From: DASUAS01 sp963750045
GTDB lineage: Bacteria > Actinomycetota > Acidimicrobiia > IMCC26256 > DASPTH01
Direction of reading: 5' to 3'
NCBI GenBank assembly: GCA_963750045.1
Contig: CAVVPD010000005.1
Coordinates: 186,001 to 250,000 of the forward strand
Length of the DNA stretch: 64,000 nucleotides
How positions within the stretch are numbered: the stretch's first letter is position 1; every line of letters begins with the position of its first letter. The notes beneath the pieces were generated by a model. It made no database searches. It saw only the letters and a list, made by a program, of their open reading frames with translations, and was not told where the DNA came from. Positions 44,241 through 52,574 of this stretch are shown piece after piece. The translations under genes and the position numbers were made by a program.

Positions 44241-45230
44241 ATGAGCGACACCTTCGCGGCGTTCACCGCCGAGAAGGCCGACGACGGCTTCCGTCGTGGC
44301 CTCACCGAGCTGACGACCGCCGACCTGCCCGACGACGGGGTGCTCGTCGACGTCGAGTGGTCGAGCGTGAACTACAAGGACTCCCTCGCGGCCACCGAGA
44401 AGGGCCGGGTGGCCCGGATCTCCCCCCTGGTCGTCGGCATCGACCTCGCGGGCACGGTGCGCGAGACCGGCGACGGCTTCACCGCCGGCGACGCCGTCCT
44501 CGCCAACGGCTACGACCTCGGGGTCTCCCGCCATGGTGGGTACGCCCAGGTGGCCCGGGTGCCGGCCGAGTGGATCGTGCCGCTGCCCGGCGGCCTGAGC
44601 ACGCGCGAGGCGATGGTGGTCGGCACCGCGGGCTACACCTCGGCGCTGTCGGTGCTCGCGTTGCTCGAGCACGGCATCACCCCGGACGCGGGCACGGTGC
44701 TCGTCACCGGTGCAACCGGCGGCGTGGGCTCGATGGCGGTGGCGATGCTCGCACGTCTCGGCTTCACCGTGGCCGCAGCGACGGGGAAGCCGGAGGCCGA
44801 GGGATTCCTCCGGGGCCTCGGCGCGTCGGAGGTCATCTCCCGGGACGACCTGACCGACCTCAGCAAGCCACTCCTCCCCCCCGTGTGGGCCGGCGCGGTC
44901 GACAGTGTCGGGGGCGCGACCCTCGCGCACGTGCTGGCACGCCTCGCGCCGTTCGGCGCGGTAGCGGCGAGCGGCAACGTGGGGGGCGCCGACCTGCCCA
45001 CGACGGTGCTGCCGTTCATCCTGCGAGGCGTCACGCTCTACGGCATCGACTCGTCACAGACGCCGATCGCGCGCCGCCGCGAGGTGTGGGGCCGCATCGC
45101 CACCGACCTCAAGCCGGCGGGGCTCGATGCGATGGCGCAGGTCGTCGACCTGGCGCACGTCGAGGCCGCGCTCGACGAGATCAGCCGTGGGGGCGTGACT
45201 GGTCGCTACGTCGTGCAATTGCGCGGCTGA
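44241..45230 (+). CDS. Quinone oxidoreductase family, YhdH/AcuI-type (acrylyl-CoA reductase-like)
   Basis: A 329-residue zinc-free MDR: VEWSSVNYKDSLAATEKGRV, PLVVGIDLAGTVRETGDGF, PGGLSTREAMVVGTAGYTSA, cofactor loop VLVTGATGGVGSMAVAMLAR and C-terminal TPIARRREVWGRIATDLKPA. The SVNYKDSLA block and the TP-x6-W helix are hallmarks of the YhdH/AcuI branch, which reduces acrylyl-CoA to propionyl-CoA with NADPH. Stands alone on +, divergent from the SDR and ending 8 bases before the convergent methyltransferase. Confidence 0.9.
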   Translation: MSDTFAAFTAEKADDGFRRGLTELTTADLPDDGVLVDVEWSSVNYKDSLAATEKGRVARISPLVVGIDLAGTVRETGDGFTAGDAVLANGYDLGVSRHGGYAQVARVPAEWIVPLPGGLSTREAMVVGTAGYTSALSVLALLEHGITPDAGTVLVTGATGGVGSMAVAMLARLGFTVAAATGKPEAEGFLRGLGASEVISRDDLTDLSKPLLPPVWAGAVDSVGGATLAHVLARLAPFGAVAASGNVGGADLPTTVLPFILRGVTLYGIDSSQTPIARRREVWGRIATDLKPAGLDAMAQVVDLAHVEAALDEISRGGVTGRYVVQLRG

Positions 45231-45238
45231 GCGCGGGT

Positions 45239-46267
45239 TCAGCCCCTGGCCAGCACGACCGTCAGGGTCCAGTCCTCGAACCGGTCGCGCTCGGGATCGG
45301 CCCGGAACCGGGTGGTGAGGCGCGCGAAGTACTCGTCGATCGCGCCATCGACGTCGTGCTCACCGGCGAACAGGTGCTCGCGGAGGCTCGATTCGGTGAA
45401 CCCGCGCACGAACGCGGCGTATGCCGTTGCATACGCCGCGGCGTCACCGTCGGCCTGCCACTGGGTGAAGTACGGGTTGGCAACCGGGTCGGTGCGGCAC
45501 TCCACCTCGGTGAAGGGCACGTCGCCCCGCGCGATGGGCGCGCGCGCTTCGTCGACGGTGCGCGGGTACACCGGGAGCAGGTACCGCCGGACCGTGTCGT
45601 GACCCACGAAGCGGTCTTCGGCCATGCCGTCGGCGACTTCGGCCATGGCGCGCAGCAGCCTCCGGGCGGTGACGCCGCCGCCGGCATCGGTCCCGACCAT
45701 CTGCACGAGGAGGCGTCCACCCGCGGTGAGGTCGGCGGCCCGGGCCCGGAGGAACGCGGTCCAGTCCGCGTCGGCCTCCGCGGCGAGGGCGGCGCGCGCT
45801 GCCCCGGTGGCCTCGCAGACGTACCACCCCTCCGGGACGACGACCGTCGGTTGCTCACGCAGCCAGTGCGCGGCAGAGAACGACATCCCGAGGTGGACCG
45901 AGCCGGCGGGCGCGGCCGGAGCGAAGAACGACACGGCCGAGGCGAGGTGCAGCACCGGCGGGTCGTGCCCGTCGGCGGTGACGTTGGCGAACAGCGCGTT
46001 CCAGTCGTTGGTGGGGAGATCGTTGTGCAGCGCGACCACGGGCCGGTCGGTCACCCGTTCCCGGACCGCCGCGATCGCGGTGTCCACCGACGCCATCGAG
46101 TTGGCCCCGGTCGAGCAGCCGAAGTCGGCGACGACGAATGGCTCGGCCGGGCCCACCGTGATCGCTTCGACCGCGGCGCGGATGCGCTCGGCTCCCGAAT
46201 CGGCGACGACGCGCTGGTACTCCGAGTGCGCGTCGTAGTCGTCGGTCATCCCCCGGGTCGACGTCAT
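45239..46267 (-). CDS. SABATH-like SAM-dependent carboxyl methyltransferase
   Basis: A 342-residue methyltransferase. EPFVVADFGCSTGANSM is the SAM loop, VVALHNDLPTNDWNALF the N-D-x-P-x-N-D-W-N-x-L-F motif that defines the SABATH (salicylate/benzoate/theobromine carboxyl methyltransferase) family of plants and some bacteria, VHLGMSFSAAHWL the usual S-x-S-x-x-W-L substrate wall, and EGWYVCEATG follows. The family methylates carboxyl groups of small acids. Start ambiguous: MTSTRGMTDDYD (46267) or the inner ATG at 46249. It is downstream of a DUF2277 gene. Confidence 0.82.
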   Translation of the reverse strand: MTSTRGMTDDYDAHSEYQRVVADSGAERIRAAVEAITVGPAEPFVVADFGCSTGANSMASVDTAIAAVRERVTDRPVVALHNDLPTNDWNALFANVTADGHDPPVLHLASAVSFFAPAAPAGSVHLGMSFSAAHWLREQPTVVVPEGWYVCEATGAARAALAAEADADWTAFLRARAADLTAGGRLLVQMVGTDAGGGVTARRLLRAMAEVADGMAEDRFVGHDTVRRYLLPVYPRTVDEARAPIARGDVPFTEVECRTDPVANPYFTQWQADGDAAAYATAYAAFVRGFTESSLREHLFAGEHDVDGAIDEYFARLTTRFRADPERDRFEDWTLTVVLARG

Positions 46268-46274
46268 GACGGGC

Positions 46275-46553
46275 TCAGGCGGGGAACGGCTCCAGGCCCA
46301 TGCGCGCCCGCACCTCGGGGCGGCGCAAGGGCGGCACCGTCTTCGGTGGCTGGCGGCGCGGCGGGAGCCGGTCGAGCAGCTCGCTCGCCAGCCCGGCGAT
46401 CTCGAGCGCGACGGCCTGCATGTCGTCGGCGGTGGCGCCGGTGGGCTTCGCCACCCCGGTGATCTTGCGGACGAACTGGAACGAGGCCGCCTCGATCTCC
46501 TCCTGCGTCGCAGGAGGCTCGAGGCCGCGGAGCTCGGTGATGTTTCGGCACAT
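46275..46553 (-). CDS. DUF2277 family protein
   Basis: A 92-residue protein: MCRNITELRGLEPPATQEEI, AASFQFVRKITGVAKPTGAT and RRQPPKTVPPLRRPEVRARM. The start M-C-R-N-I plus E-P-P-A-T and Q-F-V-R-K-[IV]-[ST]-G match DUF2277, small proteins of unknown role common in actinobacteria and proteobacteria. Sits between the PhnB-like gene and the methyltransferase. Confidence 0.82.
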   Translation of the reverse strand: MCRNITELRGLEPPATQEEIEAASFQFVRKITGVAKPTGATADDMQAVALEIAGLASELLDRLPPRRQPPKTVPPLRRPEVRARMGLEPFPA

Positions 46554-46586
46554 GGCGCCAGCCTACGGCGCTCGCCGCCGTGGCCC

Positions 46587-47060
46587 TCAGACTCCGTCGG
46601 CCACGGCGCGCATCGCGGCGAGGTCGAGCTTGCCCATCCCCAACATGGCCTGCATGGCACGGTTGGAACGCTCCGGGTCGGGGTCGCCCAGCACTTCGGC
46701 CATGCCGGGAGGGGTCACCTGCCACGACAGCCCGAACTTGTCCTTGAGCCAACCGCACTGGCCCCCTTCACCACCTTCGGAGAGCTTCTCCCAGTAGTAG
46801 TCGACCTCGTCCTGGTCGGCGCAGTTGACGAGGAGGGAGATCGCCTCGTCGAACGTGAACTGCGGACCGCCGTTGATGGCCAGGTGCTCCTGGCCGTCGA
46901 GCAGGAAGGCGACGGTCAACACCATGCCCGCCTCTCTCGGACCGGCGTCGCCGTAGTACGAGATGTCGGTGATCTCGGAGTTGGGAAAGACCGACACGTA
47001 GAACTCGGCGGCCTCGAGACCTTGCGTGTCGAACCAGAGGTTGGGGGTGATACGGGGCAT
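46587..47060 (-). CDS. PhnB-like VOC family protein (3-demethylubiquinone-9 3-methyltransferase-like fold)
   Basis: A 157-residue protein: MPRITPNLWFDTQGLEAAEF, YVSVFPNSEITDISYYGD, GQEHLAINGGPQFTFDEAIS, CADQDEVDYYWEKLSEGGEG, QCGWLKDKFGLSWQVTPPGM and SNRAMQAMLGMGKLDLAAM. This is the standard PhnB pattern (W-F-x2-x-A-x2-A-x2-Y, N-G-G-P, C-x-x-Q-x-E-[VI]-D-x-x-W, G-W-[LV]-x-D-x-[FY]-G). Enzymatic role unproven in the family. It lies 64 bases downstream of the ligase fusion. Confidence 0.9.
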   Translation of the reverse strand: MPRITPNLWFDTQGLEAAEFYVSVFPNSEITDISYYGDAGPREAGMVLTVAFLLDGQEHLAINGGPQFTFDEAISLLVNCADQDEVDYYWEKLSEGGEGGQCGWLKDKFGLSWQVTPPGMAEVLGDPDPERSNRAMQAMLGMGKLDLAAMRAVADGV

Positions 47061-47124
47061 GGGGATGCTCCTGTCGTCGGGGTGGCAGGCGTTCACCGGT
47101 ACCGACCGGTGCACCACTCGGAAC

Positions 47125-49275
47125 TCATCGGTCGTCGACGCTCTCCCATGGCGCGTCGGGCCATACCGCCCGGGTGCGGTGCTCGCGCAGCCACTCGCCG
47201 TCGCCGGCCACGTAGTCGGCCGGAAGATCGAGCGGGCCGGCACCGAGGTCGAGATCGATCCAGTGCACGAGCAGCTCGCGTCGGCGCGTCGCCAGGCAGG
47301 TGCGGATGGATTGGCGGCCGGCCACGAGCCAGAGCCCGGTCGCTGCCCAAGCGGCTGCCGGCGCCTGCCGCCAGACCTCGACCATCGCGCGTTGCGACGT
47401 CTCGAAGTCCGCGACGAGGGCCGGGGCGTCACGCGACGCGCCGGCTTCGATGTCGCCGACCCGCCGTGCCGCGCCGCCCGGATACTGGTCACGCTCCTCG
47501 CCGGCGATCGCCCCTTCGACCAGGTTGCGGTTCCCGTCGGCGTTGCGGGCCAGGTGCGTGAGCACGTGCCCGCGCGTCCACCCGGGGAGGCGGGAGGGTC
47601 CCCGCGCCTGGTCCCCCGTGAGCGCGGCGACGGAGCCGAGCACGTGCTCGTACGCGTCGGCGACGGAGAGGATCGCGGTCTCGATCTCCTCGGCTTCGAG
47701 GCGGCGACGGATGTCGGCGCGGAGCTCGCCCTTCGCGACCTTGCCACCCGACACGCGAGGGAGCTCGTCGAGCACGACCAGCCGTTCGGGGAACCATTCG
47801 GGTGACACGCCCTGTTCGCGCAGGAACGCTACGAGGCCGTCGAGGTCGAGGCCGGCCCCGGGTTCGAGCTCGGCATAGAGGCACACGCGCTCGCCGAACA
47901 CGTCGTCGGGCATCGACACCGCCGCCGCCACCGACACGGCCGGGTGTTCCGCCGCCTCGGCCTCGACCGCGGGCGCGCTGATGTTCTTCCCGCCGCGGAT
48001 GATGATGTCGGACGTGCGCCCCACCACGCGCAGGTACCCGTCGGCGTCGATGGTGCAGAGGTCGCCGATGCGCATCCAGCCATCGGGAGTGAGCAGCTCC
48101 TCGTTGGCTCGGTCGTCGTCGAGGTAGCCGAGGCAGGTTGCCGGGCCCCTGCAGACCGGGTGCCCCGGCGTGTCGGGCACCACGATGTCGGCACCCACGT
48201 CGTCGAGCAGCCGCACGTGCATGTCGGGGATGATGCGGCCGGCGGTCCGCAGGCGATGGTCGCGGTCGTCGAGCACGGTGGTACAACTCAGCGCGCCGGT
48301 CTCGTTCGATCCGTAGAACTGAAGCACTCGCGCGCCGGTCACGTCTTCGAAGCGGGCGGCGCGCTCGTACGGTACGGCTTCCCCGCCGGTGAACATGCAC
48401 CGCAACGAAGAGAGATCGACCCGCTCGATCTCCGGCGACCTCAACATCATCAGGAACTGTGTGCTCACGCACGCCAGCACCGTCACGTGCTCGCGCTCGA
48501 TGGCGCGGAGGACCGCGTCGGCGTCGAAGCGGTCGTGCAGCACCGTCGCGCTCCCGAGCACGGCAGGCGTCACGTCCGCGGTCCAGATCCCGAACCCGAA
48601 CGGCGCGGGTATCGCGCTCAGGAACACGTCGTCGTCGCGCATGTCGCCGGCTTCGACCGCGAGCTGATGGAAGTACATCCACCGGTTCTGCGTGTGCATC
48701 ACGCACTTGGGCATACCGGTCGTGCCCGACGTGGAGTTCACGAGGAACAGGTCGTCGGGCCCGAACGCCCGTGCCTCGACATCGAACGCCGGCACGTCGC
48801 CCGCGTCGCCGTCCGCGTCGACGACGACGTGATGGGGTAGCGGGCACCCGGCCCCGTGAAGCGCGCTGACCAACTCGGTGGTCGGGCGGTCACGGTGCAC
48901 CGCGAGGGTCACCAGGGCGTCGGCCCGGGTCAGCGTGACGAGGTGGCGGATCTCGTCGTCGCCGGCGCGGTGGCCGAGGCCGACGACGGTGAGGCCTGCC
49001 CGCTCGGCGGCGACGAACGCGACGTGGACCGCGAGGCCGTCGGGGAGCAGCACCGCGACGCGTGCGCCCCGGGGCAACCCGGTCGCCACGAGGACCCGCG
49101 CCAGCCGCGAGGCGCGCTCGTCGTAGTCGGCCCACGAGGCGCGGCCCCGGTCGGAGACGATCGCGTCGGCGGCGGGTCGGGACCGGGCCCAGCTGGTCAC
49201 GGCGTCGCCGACGGTGGCTTCGCCCCACCATCCCGCGCGCTTGTAGGTGGCCACGTCCGCGGGATCGGGATGCAC
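47125..49275 (-). CDS. AMP-forming acyl/aryl-CoA ligase fused to a maleylpyruvate-isomerase-type (mycothiol/DinB-like) domain
   Basis: A 716-residue two-domain protein. Residues 1 to about 525 are an ANL ligase: LVNSTSGTTGMPKCVMHTQN (A3), VLQFYGSNETGALSCTT, DGWMRIGDLCTIDADGYLRV, VVGRTSDIIIRGGKNI and the catalytic lysine in SGGKVAKGELRADI. Residues from about 532 to 716 (VADAYEHVLGSVAALTGDQA, RLPGWTRGHVLTHLARNADG, RRRELLVHWIDLDLG) form a MDMPI_N-type maleylpyruvate isomerase domain with its metal histidines. The joint (RRRLEAEEIETAILSVADAY) has no internal start codon near it. The ligase part resembles benzoate/2,3-dihydroxybenzoate ligases. A thiol-dependent isomerase acting on the ligase product is possible. 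Whether the fusion is real or an indel removed a stop should be checked. Confidence 0.88.
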   Translation of the reverse strand: MHPDPADVATYKRAGWWGEATVGDAVTSWARSRPAADAIVSDRGRASWADYDERASRLARVLVATGLPRGARVAVLLPDGLAVHVAFVAAERAGLTVVGLGHRAGDDEIRHLVTLTRADALVTLAVHRDRPTTELVSALHGAGCPLPHHVVVDADGDAGDVPAFDVEARAFGPDDLFLVNSTSGTTGMPKCVMHTQNRWMYFHQLAVEAGDMRDDDVFLSAIPAPFGFGIWTADVTPAVLGSATVLHDRFDADAVLRAIEREHVTVLACVSTQFLMMLRSPEIERVDLSSLRCMFTGGEAVPYERAARFEDVTGARVLQFYGSNETGALSCTTVLDDRDHRLRTAGRIIPDMHVRLLDDVGADIVVPDTPGHPVCRGPATCLGYLDDDRANEELLTPDGWMRIGDLCTIDADGYLRVVGRTSDIIIRGGKNISAPAVEAEAAEHPAVSVAAAVSMPDDVFGERVCLYAELEPGAGLDLDGLVAFLREQGVSPEWFPERLVVLDELPRVSGGKVAKGELRADIRRRLEAEEIETAILSVADAYEHVLGSVAALTGDQARGPSRLPGWTRGHVLTHLARNADGNRNLVEGAIAGEERDQYPGGAARRVGDIEAGASRDAPALVADFETSQRAMVEVWRQAPAAAWAATGLWLVAGRQSIRTCLATRRRELLVHWIDLDLGAGPLDLPADYVAGDGEWLREHRTRAVWPDAPWESVDDR

Positions 49276-49300
49276 CGGACCCTTCTACTACCCCGCGCCG

Positions 49301-49306
49301 TAGTGT
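49301..49306 (+). promoter_or_regulatory. Putative -10 element (TAGTGT) upstream of the third amidohydrolase
   Basis: TAGTGT in the 74-bp divergent gap, 23 bases before a short 7-codon ORF (ATG 49330) and 43 before ATG 49350. Same hexamer as upstream of the gene at 36065. Confidence 0.35.
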
Positions 49307-49349
49307 GCCGGGAGGCGGAAGGGGAGCGCATGGCCAGGGAAGTGGACGA

Positions 49350-50779
49350 ATGACACCGACCGAGGCATCCCGGGTACGGGCCGGGGTCGATCACCCGATC
49401 ATCGACGCCGACGGCCATTTCGTCGAGCTGGGACCGCTCCTCCACGAGGAGATCGTCAGCTACGTCGAAGACGTCGGCGGCGCGGCGATGCCGCGAGCGC
49501 TTCCTCGCTACCGCGGCATCGTTCGACACGTCGTCGAGCCTGGCCGACCGCGGCGACCCGCAGGTGCGGGAGCAGTGGAAGGCCATGCCCTCGTGGTGGG
49601 GTTGGCAGACGGCCGCGGTGCGCGACCGCGCCACCGCCCACCTTCCTGCGCTCCTCTACGAGCGCCTCGACGAGCTGGGCATCGACTTCACCATCCTCTA
49701 CCCGTCGATGGCGCTCGGGTACTTCGAGGTCACCGACGAGGAGCTCTCGTCGGTGCTGTGCCGGGCGGTGAACCGCTACCACGCCCGGTTGTTCGAGCCC
49801 TATCGCGACCGGTGCACCGTGGGCGCACTCATCCCGATGAACACGCCGGCGCAGGCCGTCGCCGAAGCCGAGTACACGGTGCGCGAGCTCGGCGCCAAGT
49901 CGGTGCTCGTGGCCGGATACGCGCGCCGGCCGGTGCCCGCCGGCGGCTATCGCCTCGACATGTTCGGCCTCGACAGCGAGTACGACTACGACCCGCTCTG
50001 GGCGGCGTGCGTGGACCTCGGGGTCGCGCCCGTGGTGCACAGCGCGCTGCAGCAACACCACGTGACGCGCTCGATCTCCAACTACGTGTACAACCACGTC
50101 AACGGGCTGGCGGCTGCGCACGAGTCGCTCTGCAAGTCGCTCTTCCTCGACGGGGTGACGTTTCGCTTCCCCGAGCTCCGGATCGGCTTTCTCGAGGGCG
50201 GCGTGGCGTGGGCGTGCGCGCTGTTCGCCGGGCTCGTCGGTCACTGGGAAAAGCGCAACCGCGACGCCATCGACGAGCTCGACCCCGACCGGCTCGACGT
50301 CGACGCGCTCCTCGGCTACTTCGCCGACTACGGCGACGCCGCGGTGACCGGCCACCTCGACGAGCTCCGCGAGTACTTCAGTCGCCCGGCGGCACGGCCC
50401 GCGCAGGTCGACGAGTTCGCCGCGTGCGGCATCGAGCGGATCGACGACCTCCGCAGCCGTTTCGAGCCCAACTTCTACTTCGGTTGCGAGGCCGACGACC
50501 CACTCGTGGCGTGGGCCTTCCGCGAGGACGTGAACCCGCTCGGCACCCGCCTGCGTCCGGTGCTGGGCTCCGACATCTCGCACTGGGACGTGCCGCGACA
50601 TGACCGAGCCGGTGGCGGAGGCCTTCGAGCTGGTGGAGCACGGTGTGATCACCGAGCACGACTTCCGCGATCTCACGTTCGTGAACCCGGTGCGATTGCA
50701 CGCCGGCGCCAATCCCGAGTTCTTCACCGGCACGGTGTGCGAGGCCGCGGCGGCCTCCCTGGCCGAGGTGACGGCGTGA
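49350..50779 (+). CDS. Amidohydrolase family protein (Amidohydro_2/COG2159), two frame changes
   Basis: About 476 residues. Start VDHPIIDADGHFVELGPLLH with D-x-H in place of HxH. An extra base near 49495 shifts the frame to ERFLATAASFDTSSSLADRG, MPSWWGWQTAAVRDRATAHL and DFTILYPSMALGYFEV; then HSALQQHHVTRSISNYVYNH, IGFLEGGVAWACALFAG and FYFGCEADDPLVAWAF. A second extra base near 50597, just past LGSDISHWDVP, leads to the tail MTEPVAEAFELVEHGVITEH ending AAAASLAEVTA. Paralogue of the genes at 15017 and 26757. The stop overlaps the lyase start (GTGA). Confidence 0.86.
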
Positions 50780-51710
50780 ACCGGGAGAACGCCCGACCGC
50801 TGCGCTCGGTGGTGTTCGCGCCGGGTGACGACGCCGACGTGCTCGCCATGACCGCGAGGTCGGGCGCCGACGCGATGGTGGTCGACCTCGAGGAGCCGCG
50901 CACGCCCTACCCGGAGTCCGAGCGCGAACGGGGCACGCGGTGGCACGCGAGTTCTTCGACACGCGTGCGCCCGGCGAGCTGCCACTCGTGTTCCGCCGCG
51001 TGCAACCGCCGTCGACCGGCCAGACGCTGAAGGATCTCCGCGCGGTGGCGGGGCCCGGCCTCGCGGGCATCCTGCTCCCCAAGATCGAGAGCCCGGCCGA
51101 CGTCCACGCCGCCGATGCGCTGCTCACCTGTACCGAGGTCGACTTCGGGCTCGACCGTGGTCAGCTCGCGATCTACCCGATCCTCGAGACCGCGCCGGCG
51201 ATCCGCCTGGCCTACGAGATCGCGACCGCGTCGCCCCGTGTGTCGCACATGGGCGGTGCGCTCTCGCGCTTCGGCGACATCCACCAGGCGCTCGGCTACC
51301 GCTGGACCGCACAAGGCGAGGAGACCCTGTTCCTCCGGTCGAAGGTGCTGGTCGACGCCAAGGCTGGCGGCATCCGCTATCCCATCAGCGGGATGTGGGG
51401 CGGCGGGCTCGACGATCTCGACGGGCTGCGCACGTTCGCGACCGGTCTGCGCAACCTCGGGTACTACGGGATGATGCTCGGCAGTGCCGAGCACGTACCC
51501 CTGGTGCACGAGGTGTTCACGCCGACCGCCGACGAGATCACCTACTGGCGCGAGCTCGACCAGCTGGCAGCCGAGGCCGAGCGCACCGGGAGCGGACCGA
51601 TCGTGCACGGCGATCCCCGCCAGGGTGAGGCCCACGTCGTGCACATCGCGCACGTGGGCTCCGCCCGCAAGAATCTGGCCTGGGCGCGCGACCTGGGTGT
51701 GATCGACTGA
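50776..51710 (+). CDS. HpcH/HpaI aldolase / citrate lyase beta (CitE)-like family protein, frameshifted
   Basis: About 311 residues. N-terminus RSVVFAPGDDADVLAMTARS and ADAMVVDLEEPRTPYPESER in the first frame. A missing base near 50938 leads to VAREFFDTRAPGELPLVFRR, GLAGILLPKIESPADVHAAD (metal-binding Glu), QLAIYPILETAPAIRLAYEI and SRFGDIHQALGY (metal Asp), ending ARKNLAWARDLGVID. The TIM barrel with E/D Mg2+ ligands is that of CoA-ester lyases and aldolases cleaving beta-hydroxyacyl-CoAs such as malyl- or citramalyl-CoA. GTG 50776 overlaps the amidohydrolase stop. A pathway-ending C-C cleavage is plausible. Confidence 0.86.
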
Positions 51711-51716
51711 CCGGCT

Positions 51717-52571
51717 TCAGCCGAGATCGCCCTCGGCGAGCAATTCCATCGGGTCGCGCATGCGCACCATCCCGAGGTAGCCCCCGCCGTCGGCGATGGC
51801 GTCGTGCACTGCGTAGCCGAGCAGCTCCTGCGCCGCGGGCGACAGCGAGCGCGCCACGGCCGGCGGCACCGCCAGCGAGTTGTTCTCCTCGGTGCGCAAC
51901 CAGCCCAGCGTGAAGCTCACGTGCACGCCGAGTCGCCACTCGTCGTCCGTCGAATTCGTGCCCGCGCAGTGGATGGTCGAGCCGAGGTAGATCACCGCGC
52001 CGCCCACGGGCACCACCGCGTCGACGAATTCGTCGGGCTCGGGTCGGCGCTCACGCGGCCACTCGTGACTGCCGGGAACGACACGCGTCGCGCCGTTGTC
52101 GGACCGGAAGTCGACCAGCGCGACCATGGACGCGATCTGCAACTCCTCGTGGGGACGGGGGAAGTGCGGCCACACGTCCTCGTCGCGGTGGGGCATCTGT
52201 GCCTCCGCGCCCGGGCCGCGCACGATGAGGTGACCCAGGTTCAGCCGGTACCGCGAGCAGGAGGGGAGGAGGACCGCATCGCACAACGAGCGGTACGTCG
52301 GGTGCGTCATCACCTCGTTCGCGAACGTGGGTGACACCGCCGCCAGCGCAGAGACGTGCTTGGTGCACGGGCCGAAGAACGCCTGGATCAGCGGGTTGAT
52401 CGTCCGCATGCCCGGTTCGGCCGCGGCGACGTCGGAGGATGCTTCGCTCGTGACCGCGGATGCGGTCCCCGGCGCGATGAACCGGTCGATCAGGACGGCG
52501 CCGTCGGCACGGAGCGCGGCCAGGATCGCGGCGTCGTCCTCGGTGTCGGCGAAGCGGGCGATGGTGGCCAC
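51717..52571 (-). CDS. Phytanoyl-CoA dioxygenase (PhyH)-like Fe(II)/2-oxoglutarate oxygenase
   Basis: A 284-residue cupin-fold oxygenase. First iron ligands in QMPHRDEDVWPHF (H-x-D), then RSDNGATRVVPGSHEWPRER (G-A-T-x-V-x-P-G-S-H), the second His in GSTIHCAGTNSTDDEWRL and a likely 2-oxoglutarate-binding Arg in that last block. Family members hydroxylate an activated acyl or small-molecule carbon. Three bases after the LLM gene, last gene of the operon 54688-51717. Substrate unknown. Confidence 0.89.
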   Translation of the reverse strand: MATIARFADTEDDAAILAALRADGAVLIDRFIAPGTASAVTSEASSDVAAAEPGMRTINPLIQAFFGPCTKHVSALAAVSPTFANEVMTHPTYRSLCDAVLLPSCSRYRLNLGHLIVRGPGAEAQMPHRDEDVWPHFPRPHEELQIASMVALVDFRSDNGATRVVPGSHEWPRERRPEPDEFVDAVVPVGGAVIYLGSTIHCAGTNSTDDEWRLGVHVSFTLGWLRTEENNSLAVPPAVARSLSPAAQELLGYAVHDAIADGGGYLGMVRMRDPMELLAEGDLG

Positions 52572-52574
52572 GGT

